Source: an uncultured Lachnospiraceae bacterium (GTDB lineage Bacteria > Bacillota > Clostridia > Lachnospirales > Lachnospiraceae). From it: a DNA stretch of 46,150 bases. The stretch spans positions 1 through 46,150 of the forward strand of contig CAMWGV010000016.1 in NCBI GenBank assembly GCA_947173945.1, given 5' to 3'. Below are positions 1-7,593 of this stretch, piece after piece. Position numbers and translations under genes: made by a program. How positions within the stretch are numbered: position 1 is the first letter of the stretch; each line of letters opens with the position of its first letter. The notes under the pieces are model-generated. The model was not told the origin of the DNA. It did not search any database and worked only from the letters and a program-made list of their open reading frames with translations.

Positions 1-16
1 GAAGCATCTGTGGACA

Positions 17-33
17 CACCTGCATAGCAGGTG
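17..33 (+). terminator. Possible terminator hairpin of a gene to the left
   Basis: A 7-bp perfect stem (CACCTGC, loop ATA, GCAGGTG) is followed on the plus strand by GTTTATTTG. It may end a gene lying left of the window. The T-rich tail is weak, so it could equally be the subterminal hairpin of a lost mobile element. Confidence 0.3.
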
Positions 34-57
34 GTTTATTTGTATGTGATACAAGCA

Positions 58-87
58 GAGCATATAGATTTTGGTTTCTATATGCTC
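58..87 (-). terminator. Hairpin downstream of the LRR pseudogene
   Basis: An 11-bp perfect inverted repeat (GAGCATATAGA / TCTATATGCTC, 8-nt loop) lies just beyond the 3' end of the minus-strand LRR remnant. There is no clear T-tract on either side, so the terminator role is inferred from position and stem only. Confidence 0.35.
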
Positions 88-124
88 TAACATTGTTACC
101 ATATTTAACTTTGATTAAAATTTT

Positions 125-540
125 TTATTTATACTTCACATTCTTACCTGCGCCCTTGCTCTTTATAAGCTTCTGGTATGCAACTTTCTTACTCTTTGCT
201 ACCTTTACTGTTGCCTTGGAGTATATTCCCTTGAATGCATTTGCTCCCACATTTGAGCTTTTCAGCTTTGTTGTGCTTATTGTTATACTCTTTAGCTTCT
301 TACAACCATTGAATGCCTGCTTTCCTATTTTCTTTACATTCTTTTGCATATCGGAATGCATACGAATCTTCTTCACCATATATTGTAAGTTTATCACAAG
401 CATAAAACGCTGACGCAGCTATTGCTGTTACGCTTGACGGAATTCCTACTGCTATTAAACTATCACATTACCTAAATGTAGCATCTCCTATCTTCATTAC
501 CCCCCATCGGGATTTATTCCGGGAATTTATAATGTAAATT
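125..540 (-). pseudogene. BspA-type leucine-rich-repeat protein, decayed C-terminal remnant
   Basis: Reading the minus strand gives pieces of BspA-like leucine-rich repeats spread over different frames. The last piece (125-403) reads KKIGKQAFNGCKKLKSI and then the lysine-rich tail typical of the C-terminus of such surface proteins. Upstream, in another frame, are IPSSVTAIAASAFYACDKL and YGEEDSYAFRYAKE. Further upstream IGDATFR runs into TAA where the repeat pattern expects an aromatic residue, and a run of six G appears to hold an extra base. So there is at least one nonsense change and two frameshifts. No start codon with a ribosome-binding site is seen. Family members are secreted or surface proteins; this copy is almost certainly dead. 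Confidence 0.75.
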
Positions 541-796
541 ATGAATAAAAAACTTCTTGAAATAATAATACGCATATGGTAGTATAACTGCAAGGCATTG
601 TATTCTAATTTAATTTGTGGCTTAGCCAATCTTGACTAATCTGTAATCAAATAAACTTCGATGCTTTATTTCACAAAAAAATAGGCAGCGGAGTTGCTGT
701 TTGGAGCAAAAGTATATTTGAGTTATTTTATATATCAAGTTTCTTTTTGAGACAAAGTACAATCTTCTCTGTCTGTAATTACAAGGAGGAGATTTT

Positions 797-1666
797 ATGA
801 ACGGAAATAATGTAAATGTGAGTAAAAAAACAAGTCCAAAAATGAATTGGGAAAAAAGACAAAATATGGATTTGAAGTCAGACACGAAAGCCTTTGAGGA
901 ACTGGAATTTAAGGACGATTTTATGTTTGGGGTTATAATGAGAAATCCTAAATATTGCAAGCCATTTTTAGAAACAATACTTGGTATAAAAATTTTAAAT
1001 ATCGAATATCCGAAAACGCAGGAAACAATTGACATCATGGCAAATGCAAAAGGTGTGAGGTTGGATGTTTATGTTGAAGATGAACATAATACGGTATATA
1101 ACATTGAAATGCAAGTCTCGGTAAATAAAAACCTGCCTAAGAGGTCAAGATATTATCAGGGAATGATAGACCTTAATGTACTGGAAAAGGGCGAGGATTA
1201 TAAAAAACTGAAACGAAGCTATATTATATTTATCTGTACTTTTGATCTATTTGGCAAAGGAAGACATATCTACACATTTGAAAACCGATGTATACAGGAC
1301 TATGAAATTGGGTTAGGTGATGAAACAACGAAAATTATTTTAAACACAAAAGGAATGCTGGATGATGTGACTCCTGAAATGAAACGACTTCTCAATTACA
1401 TAGATGGGAATATTTCATCTGATAAATTTACAAGGGAATTGGAAAATGCGGTGCTATCCGTTAGAAGTAATGAGAAATGGAGGCTGGATTATATGACTTT
1501 ACAGATGCATTATCAGGAACAATTTGAACAAGGACTAGAGCAGGGATTAGAGCAGACGGCAATAAAAATGCTTAAAGACAATGAATTATCTGTCGAAAAA
1601 ATCTCTTTATATACAGGGCTTACAGTTGAACAGATACTTGAACTAAAAGAGAGAATTTTGAAATAG
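797..1666 (+). CDS. Rpn-family recombination-promoting nuclease / putative transposase (PD-(D/E)XK)
   Basis: 289 aa. The N-terminal half carries the PD-(D/E)XK nuclease core of the Rpn/YhgA-like family (often annotated as TIGR01784 putative transposase): the FKDDFMFG entry segment at residues 38-45, Asp90 in RLDVYVED, and Glu104-x-Gln106 in NIEMQV, which matches the D...ExQ catalytic pattern. The C-terminus has the EQGLEQGLEQ repeat and a helical tail usual for the family. A strong AAGGAGG lies 8-9 nt before the ATG. The gene stands alone between an LRR pseudogene and a snapback palindrome. E. coli Rpn proteins are DNA endonucleases that raise recombination; this protein's own activity is inferred. 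Length is normal and no key residue is missing. Confidence 0.85.
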   Translation: MNGNNVNVSKKTSPKMNWEKRQNMDLKSDTKAFEELEFKDDFMFGVIMRNPKYCKPFLETILGIKILNIEYPKTQETIDIMANAKGVRLDVYVEDEHNTVYNIEMQVSVNKNLPKRSRYYQGMIDLNVLEKGEDYKKLKRSYIIFICTFDLFGKGRHIYTFENRCIQDYEIGLGDETTKIILNTKGMLDDVTPEMKRLLNYIDGNISSDKFTRELENAVLSVRSNEKWRLDYMTLQMHYQEQFEQGLEQGLEQTAIKMLKDNELSVEKISLYTGLTVEQILELKERILK

Positions 1667-1764
1667 TTGCACGAAATAAAACGCTACCGAGCAGGACATT
1701 GGGAAGCTTCTGCACTAAAAATTTTTATCTTATACCGTAACATAAACTACACTTTTGCCCAACT

Positions 1765-1865
1765 CAGATGCAGTGGCACATAAGGGCTGTCGCATGAACA
1801 ATATTTATACCATAATAGTGGTATAAATATTGCTCATGTGACAGACCCAAGTACCACTGCGTCTG
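1765..1865. repeat. 101-bp snapback palindrome, MITE-like
   Basis: A long imperfect inverted repeat centred on 1813-1818. The inner stem is 14 bp and perfect (1799-1812 with 1819-1832), the middle stem pairs GCTGTCGCATGA-type sequence with few mismatches, and the outer stem pairs CAGATGCAGTGGCAC (1765-1779) with 1851-1865. It fills most of the gap between two convergent genes. It lacks a T-tract on both strands, which argues against a simple terminator and for a miniature mobile element, although it could still stop transcription. The 11-mer GGCTGTCGCAT is also found, on the minus strand, in the terminator at 32316-32369. Confidence 0.6.
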
Positions 1866-1869
1866 AACT

Positions 1870-2880
1870 TTACGGCAATTCATTCAAGCTTGCAAAACGA
1901 TAACCTTCTTTTTTCAAATTTTTTATAACTGTCCCAAGTGCATCTTTATTAGATTCCGAAACATTATGCATTAAAACAATTGCTCCACTGTGATGATATT
2001 TTTCAAAATGCTTGATTACATAGTCGGCCCCAGGCTGTTTATTTACATCATAATCCAAATATGCCATGCTCCAAAATATAGTTTTGTATCCTAAGTCACG
2101 GGTAATTGTAAGAGTTCTGGCGCTGTATTCTCCCATAGGTGGGCGCAGGTACGGATCCATATCGTATCCGGTCACCTCTTTCATATAACCAGCAGTTCCC
2201 TCAATCTCTTCAATTATTTCCTCATATGACTTCGTTGGCAAGGACGGATGGGTTATGGTGTGATTTCCAACCTGATGTCCCTCCTCTTTCATTCTTTTTG
2301 TCAGTGCAACATTGTCACGTATGTATGTCTTTGTTACAAAAAAGCACGCTGGAACATTTTCCTCACGAAGCACATCCAGTATCTGCTCCGTATATCCGTT
2401 CTCATATCCGCAATCAAACGTTAAATAAATTATTTTCTCGTCCAACGATGAAGATGCATCTGTCGGTGTTGCATTTACCCCTCCATTTAAAGCTCTGTAA
2501 TCCACATAGTAGGCGCTATACTCTGCAAGATTTAGAGCATCATCACAGCCACTCGGCTCATGGGTATCATTTCTTTTAAACCACCATGCATACTTTTCGT
2601 TGGAATAATTATAATATTCTTCCTTATCTTTAATCTTACTCACGATCGGAATACATTTATACCGGGCATCCTCCGTGATATCGCCGGTTTCCGATTCATC
2701 CTCCGTATTTCCACTTTCCGCACTATTTTCATCAATGCTATCCTCTGTTCCACCATCGGTCTCATTTTTATAAGTTATAAATGCTAAATCATGTAACAGA
2801 CATGATAAGTACCCTCCCTTAACCAGAAACACTATAAGTACAACAGCAACTATACCTAAAAAATATAACTTCTTTCTCAA
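1870..2880 (-). CDS. pdaA: PdaA-like polysaccharide deacetylase (muramic delta-lactam forming)
   Basis: 336 aa. Family 4 carbohydrate esterase (NodB fold) of the PdaA type, which removes the N-acetyl group from muramic acid so that the muramic delta-lactam of spore cortex can form. An N-terminal signal anchor (residues 5-29) is followed by an acidic linker (40-72) and then the deacetylase domain. Visible motifs: TFDCGYENG at 154-162 (catalytic Asp), NHTITH at 206-211 (metal His pair), RPPMGEYS at 246-253 and LMHN around 303-306. The start is TTG at 2880, with AAGGA 8-9 nt upstream, overlapping the stop of the preceding gene as TTGA, so translation is probably coupled. Spore cortex role is known for the family and inferred here. 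Confidence 0.85.
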   Translation of the reverse strand: MRKKLYFLGIVAVVLIVFLVKGGYLSCLLHDLAFITYKNETDGGTEDSIDENSAESGNTEDESETGDITEDARYKCIPIVSKIKDKEEYYNYSNEKYAWWFKRNDTHEPSGCDDALNLAEYSAYYVDYRALNGGVNATPTDASSSLDEKIIYLTFDCGYENGYTEQILDVLREENVPACFFVTKTYIRDNVALTKRMKEEGHQVGNHTITHPSLPTKSYEEIIEEIEGTAGYMKEVTGYDMDPYLRPPMGEYSARTLTITRDLGYKTIFWSMAYLDYDVNKQPGADYVIKHFEKYHHSGAIVLMHNVSESNKDALGTVIKNLKKEGYRFASLNELP

Positions 2881-3659
2881 GAGAAAAATTCCTTCAGAAA
2901 GCTGTCAAGGACTTTATCACTCTCAATGGGCGGTGAGGCTCGTTCCTCCACCGAGCTCTCCTGTTTCCCGGCGGCCTCCTCAAAAAATGCGTCTGACTCC
3001 TGCTCCCGTTCCCGCTGTTTTACAACCTGTTTTATCTGATTAACCATCTCCGGGGATGTCTGTCCTGTATCCTCGGTATAAGCCTTTGCCTCAGTAACCG
3101 CAGCCTCCCGTTTTGCTGTCGGTCTCAATGTCGCACGTTGCGTAGCATATTCTCTGGCCGGTGTCAGGTTGTCAATATAATCCTTGATATTAGCCTTCAA
3201 TATTTCCACTTTATTCTTAATTAAAAATATATTCTCAAGTGCAAGCAAAAATGCACATACTATTATACCATTCGCTAAAAACTCTATCATTGCAGGACTA
3301 CCCCTCCACGAAACATCATAATATAGAAATGCTCCTGCCATCAGCATACAATCAAACAATGCAAGGGACACTCCCCATTGTTGCCAAAATGCAAACGTTC
3401 GCCCCATAAATTTCATTTTCTGTATATTTTTATCAACGTAGGCATCACTATTTTTTCCATTTATTCCAAGACTCTGCCTGTTCTTGCATTTCCTTGCAAG
3501 TATCTGAAGTTTTTTATTTTTTGTCATTGCCATATTTTCAGAACCTTTTATCAAAGATTTAATGTATGTATTTGCCATCATTTTCAGTAGTAGTCCCAGC
3601 ACTCCTATCCCCCACAGGATGTAAACATACGTATCCACTTCCATGATTCTTTCAAACAT
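2877..3659 (-). CDS. Unrecognised membrane protein upstream of pdaA
   Basis: 260 aa, family not recognised. Three hydrophobic segments are visible: residues 11-31, about 94-113 and about 123-147. Between the first and second is a basic stretch (residues 40-75). The C-terminal third is soluble, charged and probably helical, with a Glu/Lys-rich segment before the end. The gene overlaps the TTG start of the deacetylase gene by 4 bp (TTGA), so the two are almost surely one transcription unit and possibly function together at the envelope. AGAGGGAAAA precedes the ATG. No catalytic motif could be found; a role in spore or envelope biology is only an inference from its partner. Confidence 0.7.
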   Translation of the reverse strand: MFERIMEVDTYVYILWGIGVLGLLLKMMANTYIKSLIKGSENMAMTKNKKLQILARKCKNRQSLGINGKNSDAYVDKNIQKMKFMGRTFAFWQQWGVSLALFDCMLMAGAFLYYDVSWRGSPAMIEFLANGIIVCAFLLALENIFLIKNKVEILKANIKDYIDNLTPAREYATQRATLRPTAKREAAVTEAKAYTEDTGQTSPEMVNQIKQVVKQREREQESDAFFEEAAGKQESSVEERASPPIESDKVLDSFLKEFFS

Positions 3660-3945
3660 ACTTTTCCCTCTTTCTTTATTTCACTTTTTTTAGAAACTTT
3701 GTTCTCTATTAAAAAACAAAGCTTGTCTCATATATCAGTCACATACAAGGTGTATTCTTACACTCTCAAAAACAGCATATACTGCAAATATACGGGTAAA
3801 CCCACAGTGTTTACACACCCCCTGCTGTCACTGACATTTCGATGTGGTGATTATAAAAAAGGCGAAGTTAAGAAATCAAGCAGTTTCTAACAACAAATAA
3901 ATGCATCTCACGACATAAATCTTTCTTTAATACCTTAATGTGTTG

Positions 3946-4000
3946 TGGTATACTATGACCTGAGGAGGGACCCAGCGAAGCTGGGAGGAGCCCTGAGGTC
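3946..4000 (+). promoter_or_regulatory. Extended -10 promoter and structured leader of the TSCPD-murG unit
   Basis: The 400-bp divergent gap 3660-4062 holds no gene I can support. At 3946-3954 TGGTATACT fits an extended -10 promoter pointing right. Immediately after it, 3957-4000 folds into a two-tier hairpin: GACCT pairs with AGGTC (extended by AGG with one mismatch), and an inner CCCAGC-GAA-GCTGGG stem sits at 3971-3985. No T-tract follows, so this is a leader structure rather than an obvious terminator. The rest of the gap (3660-3940) shows nothing convincing. Confidence 0.4.
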
Positions 4001-4062
4001 CCATTGCTCGAAGTAATCAAAACATGATATATTATATTATTATTAGGAAAGAAGGGCATACT

Positions 4063-4299
4063 ATGAGATATAAAACAACAGGAACCTGCTCTGCCGCAAT
4101 AGACTTTAATATTGTTGACGGCAAATTAACCGATGTGAAATTTCTTGGGGGCTGTAATGGAAATACTCAGGGTATCAGTAAACTGGTTGAGGGAATGAAG
4201 GTTGAAGATGTTATAGCAAGGCTTGAGGGCATCAAATGTGGTACAAAAGGTACATCCTGTCCTGACCAGCTTGCAAAGGCACTCAAACAGACATTGTAG
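4063..4299 (+). CDS. TSCPD domain-containing protein (TIGR03905 family)
   Basis: 78 aa. The motif that names the family, TSCPD, is present close to the C-terminus (GTKGTSCPDQLAKAL), together with further conserved cysteines in TGTCS near residue 7, GGCNG near residue 30 and IKCGT. Related modules occur in the C-terminal region of some ribonucleotide reductases, where cysteines suggest metal binding or redox chemistry; the stand-alone protein has no settled function. I start at the ATG at 4063, preceded by AGAAGGG; an ATG 39 bp further upstream would add a poorly conserved hydrophobic stretch and lacks a ribosome-binding site. Only 11 bp separate it from murG, so the two are probably cotranscribed. 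Confidence 0.85.
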   Translation: MRYKTTGTCSAAIDFNIVDGKLTDVKFLGGCNGNTQGISKLVEGMKVEDVIARLEGIKCGTKGTSCPDQLAKALKQTL

Positions 4300-4310
4300 C
4301 GGAGGTATTT

Positions 4311-5375
4311 ATGAAAAGAATAATACTTACAGGCGGAGGCACCGCCGGTCATGTCACACCTAACATGGCTCTTATTCCTTTTCTTAAGGATAAAGGGTAT
4401 GACATACATTATATAGGCTCCTATGAGGGTATAGAAAAAAAGCTGATTGAGGATATCGGAATTCCATACCACGGCATATCCACAGGCAAGCTCAGAAGAT
4501 ACTTCGACTTAAAGAACCTATCCGACCCCTTCCGTGTTATCAAGGGATTTTCACAGGCGAAAGCTCTCATGAAAGAACTCACACCGGACGTGGTCTTCTC
4601 AAAGGGAGGCTTTGTTTCCGTTCCTGTAGTTCTTGCCGCCAGTTCAAAAAAGGTTCCATGTATTATACATGAATCAGATATGACACCGGGACTTGCAAAT
4701 AAGATTGCGATTCCAAAGGCAGACAAAATTTGTTGCAACTTTCCTGAAACTGTTGAGAAATTACCTGCGGGCAAAGCAGTTGTAACCGGCACTCCAATCA
4801 GAAGAGAGCTGTTTGAGGGTGATGCTGCTGCTGCCATGACATTTTGCGGCTTTACTGAGGTTCGTCCAACACTTCTTATTATAGGTGGAAGCTCTGGCAG
4901 CGTAAGGGTAAATGAAGCAATCTGGTCTTGTCTTGACAGCATACTTGAAACCTTTAATGTCATTCATCTATGTGGAAAAGGTAACCTTAACAATGATTAT
5001 ATTAACAAGAAAAATTACGTTCAATTTGAGTACATTAAACAGGAGCTTGCTAACCTGCTTGCTTTAGCTGATGTTGTTGTTTCACGTGCAGGTGCAAATG
5101 CAATATGTGAGCTTCTGTCGCTGAAAAAGCCAAGTGTCCTTATTCCACTTTCACTCGCAGCAAGCAGAGGTGACCAGATATTAAACGCGCAATCCTTTGA
5201 CAAGAGCGGCTACGCTAAGCTTCTCATGGAGGAGGATGTAAACGACACCTCATTACTTGAGGCTATTACCTATGTATACAAAAACAGGGATACTTATATT
5301 CGTGCTATGGAATGCAACACAAGGCATGATTCCATCACACTTATTATGAATATGATTGAAGAGCTTGCGAAATAA
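4311..5375 (+). CDS. murG: UDP-GlcNAc:lipid I N-acetylglucosaminyltransferase MurG
   Basis: 354 aa, the normal length for MurG. It transfers GlcNAc from UDP-GlcNAc to undecaprenyl-PP-MurNAc-pentapeptide, making lipid II on the inner face of the membrane. The two GT-B domains are visible: the glycine-rich loop LTGGGTAGHVTPN at residues 6-18, SKGGFVS at 97-103, ESDMTPG at 121-127, the second glycine loop GGSSGS at 192-197, SRAGANAICEL at 258-268 and RGDQ at 286-289, the last two lining the UDP-GlcNAc site. GGAGG precedes the ATG. It is located away from a division/cell-wall cluster, following a TSCPD gene, and ends at a strong bidirectional hairpin. Confidence 0.95.
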   Translation: MKRIILTGGGTAGHVTPNMALIPFLKDKGYDIHYIGSYEGIEKKLIEDIGIPYHGISTGKLRRYFDLKNLSDPFRVIKGFSQAKALMKELTPDVVFSKGGFVSVPVVLAASSKKVPCIIHESDMTPGLANKIAIPKADKICCNFPETVEKLPAGKAVVTGTPIRRELFEGDAAAAMTFCGFTEVRPTLLIIGGSSGSVRVNEAIWSCLDSILETFNVIHLCGKGNLNNDYINKKNYVQFEYIKQELANLLALADVVVSRAGANAICELLSLKKPSVLIPLSLAASRGDQILNAQSFDKSGYAKLLMEEDVNDTSLLEAITYVYKNRDTYIRAMECNTRHDSITLIMNMIEELAK

Positions 5376-5394
5376 GTTTATATTAATTTCAAGA

Positions 5395-5424
5395 AGAAAA
5401 GGCATCAACATGTATGCCTTTTCT
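5395..5424. terminator. Bidirectional terminator between murG and the kinase gene
   Basis: AGAAAAGGCAT and ATGCCTTTTCT form an 11-bp perfect stem with an 8-nt loop. It is followed by TTTTCT on the plus strand and by TTCTTCTT on the minus strand, fitting the convergent ends of murG (5375) and the histidine kinase (5429). Confidence 0.75.
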
Positions 5425-5428
5425 TTTT

Positions 5429-6880
5429 CTACATTTGAGTCCATGTTATAACAAATACATTGCTTCCGTTTTCACGCAGATATTTAATTTCTCCCCCATG
5501 TTTTTCCACAATTATTTTTGAAATGGCCAGCCCAAGGCCTGTACCGCCATCGCTTTTTCTTGTCTTATCCCCCCGCACAAAAGCTGAAAACATTTGACTG
5601 GCAAGAGCATCGTCAATGGCTTGTCCGTCATCCGTTACTTTTATGCAAATTTTTTTATCTTCTTTCTCACATGTGATTCCTATGGTGTTACCCATTTTAT
5701 TATATTTTGTGGCATTGGAAAGGAGATTTTCTATCACTCTTTCAAATAATTTCACATCTATATCAGCCATGATTTTTTCTTCTGGAATCGCAATGTGAAA
5801 ATCAAAACCTGCGCTTTCAATTTCATCATAATTTTCTGCACAAATCTTTCTTAGGAATTCACCGATGTCCACTTTTTCTATATTCAGGTTATAGTCCGGA
5901 TTATCCATTTTCAGCATAAAAAACATTTCTTCTATCAGCATTTGCACCCTGTCTGCTTTTACATCAATGGTATGATGATATGCCTCTTGCTTTTCTTCTG
6001 GGACCAGCCCTGCTTCTAATGCATTGGCATAGCTTTTTATTGTCGCAATCGGGGTTTTTATATCATGAGAAAGCTCAAGGAGCATCTGGTTTTTCTGTGC
6101 AACCAATTTTGTATTTTCCTCTTTTTGACGTTCCAGCTCTTTTGTCATCATATTAAAAGTATCTACGATTTGCTCAAATTCTGCTTCCGTTTTTATATCA
6201 AGTATCACACCGTTTTCTCCGGAACGAATTCTTTCCATTCCTTTTACCAGCTTATCCAGGGGATACTTGATTTTTCTTCGCAAATAGAGACTAAATAACA
6301 GCACTTCAATAAGCAGCAGCCCCAAAAAAAGTACAGAAAAATGGTTGCTTTCATTATATGCCACAGAATTACTGTCTCCATTGAAGACAACCGTTATCCG
6401 AGCCTGCATGACATTTCTGCTGTAGATACACAAAAAATATTTATCCGTATTTTTTGCCTTGTAAATGAAGCCTATGTATTCTTCCTTTTTATCTGTAGTA
6501 CCAACGGTAAATTCTATAGAATTAGAATTTTGTTTCTGTATTTCTTTCACGGCAATCAGATCATAAATATCTTCCGGGGTATATTTTTGTGTATCCGTTT
6601 TCTTTTCTCCATAAACTTTTATAATATGATAATCGGAGTCCAGCTCTTCTACCCAGCCGCCAAGGCGTTTTACAGAATCTATATTTTTCACATTGCCATC
6701 ATCATCAACAATATCATATGGCATAAGGTTATCTATCTTCCCTCTGCCAATCAGAAATCCCTCAAGAAGGAGACACGCTGCAAAAGTGAGAATGACAATA
6801 AATAAAAATAAAAGAAAACTTCCGACTAGTTTTGTAAAAATTCTCTTTTTTAACTGTCCTTTTTTAATAGAAAATCCCAT
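5429..6880 (-). CDS. Membrane sensor histidine kinase of the ABC/HExxH operon
   Basis: About 483 aa. Order of parts: transmembrane helix (18-44), an extracytoplasmic sensor region of about 135 residues, a second helix (181-201), HAMP linker, HisKA domain with the phospho-accepting His at about 272 in LSHDIKTP, and an ATPase domain with N-box ENLLSN (383-388) and G2 box GGTGLGLAI (444-452). The G1 box reads DDGQAID, where DxGxGI is usual, so one glycine is replaced. I start at 6880 because AAGGA lies 9 nt before it; an ATG at 6889 overlaps the regulator's stop (ATGA) but its ribosome-binding site would be too close. It is the last gene of a five-gene unit and should phosphorylate the adjacent regulator. 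Confidence 0.9.
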   Translation of the reverse strand: MGFSIKKGQLKKRIFTKLVGSFLLFLFIVILTFAACLLLEGFLIGRGKIDNLMPYDIVDDDGNVKNIDSVKRLGGWVEELDSDYHIIKVYGEKKTDTQKYTPEDIYDLIAVKEIQKQNSNSIEFTVGTTDKKEEYIGFIYKAKNTDKYFLCIYSRNVMQARITVVFNGDSNSVAYNESNHFSVLFLGLLLIEVLLFSLYLRRKIKYPLDKLVKGMERIRSGENGVILDIKTEAEFEQIVDTFNMMTKELERQKEENTKLVAQKNQMLLELSHDIKTPIATIKSYANALEAGLVPEEKQEAYHHTIDVKADRVQMLIEEMFFMLKMDNPDYNLNIEKVDIGEFLRKICAENYDEIESAGFDFHIAIPEEKIMADIDVKLFERVIENLLSNATKYNKMGNTIGITCEKEDKKICIKVTDDGQAIDDALASQMFSAFVRGDKTRKSDGGTGLGLAISKIIVEKHGGEIKYLRENGSNVFVITWTQM

Positions 6881-6885
6881 TGTCT

Positions 6886-7581
6886 TCATTCCTTTTCAAT
6901 TTTGTATCCAAGACCCTTAATTGTGGTAAGAATCTTTGGTGCTTTGGGATTGTCTTCAATTTTCGCCCGCAAATTACCGACATGTACCATAACTGTATTA
7001 TCGTCTGCTACATAATCCTCATTCCATACATAGTCAAAGATTTGTTGTTTCGTAAAGATTCTTCCCTGATTTTTCATAAGCAGTTCCAAAATCAAAAATT
7101 CTTTGGGGGTCAGTTCGAGCTTTTTCCCTCTTTTTTCTGCAATTCCTTCTTCTCTATTTAGTGTAATATCAAAGCATTTCAATACGGGAGTCTGGATTTC
7201 ACTTTCTTCTTGATAAGCATAATTCCTGCGAAGCTGTGCTTTGATTCTTGCAACTACTACCATTGGATTATATGGTTTTGTAATATAATCATCAGCTCCC
7301 AGTTCCAGTCCCAAAATCTTATCATAATCTTCCCCTCTTGCTGTCAGCATAATCGCAGGCACTTTGCTTTCCTCGCGTATTTTTTTCAGCACAGAAAATC
7401 CATCCAGAACAGGCATCATAATATCTAACATTACCAGATGCGGTCGTTCTTTCTCAAACAATTCCAATGCCTCTGCCCCATCGTATGCTTTGATAAGCTT
7501 TATGTTCTCCAGCTCTGTATATAACTCCAGGGCATCAAGCAACTCTATTTCGTCATCCGCTACCAAGACTTTATATTCCAT
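6886..7581 (-). CDS. OmpR/PhoB-family response regulator
   Basis: 231 aa. Receiver domain with the acidic pair at residues 9-10 (VADDE), phospho-acceptor Asp53 in VMLDIMMP, Thr80 and Lys102 (TKP); a winged-helix DNA-binding domain follows from about 130 with the usual NQGRIFTKQQIFDYVW and GLGYKIE elements. AGAGGTGG precedes the ATG. The gene lies 12 bp after the HExxH gene and touches the kinase gene, so all belong to one operon. Regulators of this type bind direct repeats spaced by 11 bp; exactly such repeats occur in front of the first gene of this operon (10087-10107), suggesting self-control. The signal is unknown. Confidence 0.95.
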   Translation of the reverse strand: MEYKVLVADDEIELLDALELYTELENIKLIKAYDGAEALELFEKERPHLVMLDIMMPVLDGFSVLKKIREESKVPAIMLTARGEDYDKILGLELGADDYITKPYNPMVVVARIKAQLRRNYAYQEESEIQTPVLKCFDITLNREEGIAEKRGKKLELTPKEFLILELLMKNQGRIFTKQQIFDYVWNEDYVADDNTVMVHVGNLRAKIEDNPKAPKILTTIKGLGYKIEKE

Positions 7582-7593
7582 TTTCCACCTCTT

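Noticed and set aside
3699-3890. 63-aa open frame on the plus strand
   Set aside because: Composition is random, no ribosome-binding site is present, and it ends before the promoter of the TSCPD unit.
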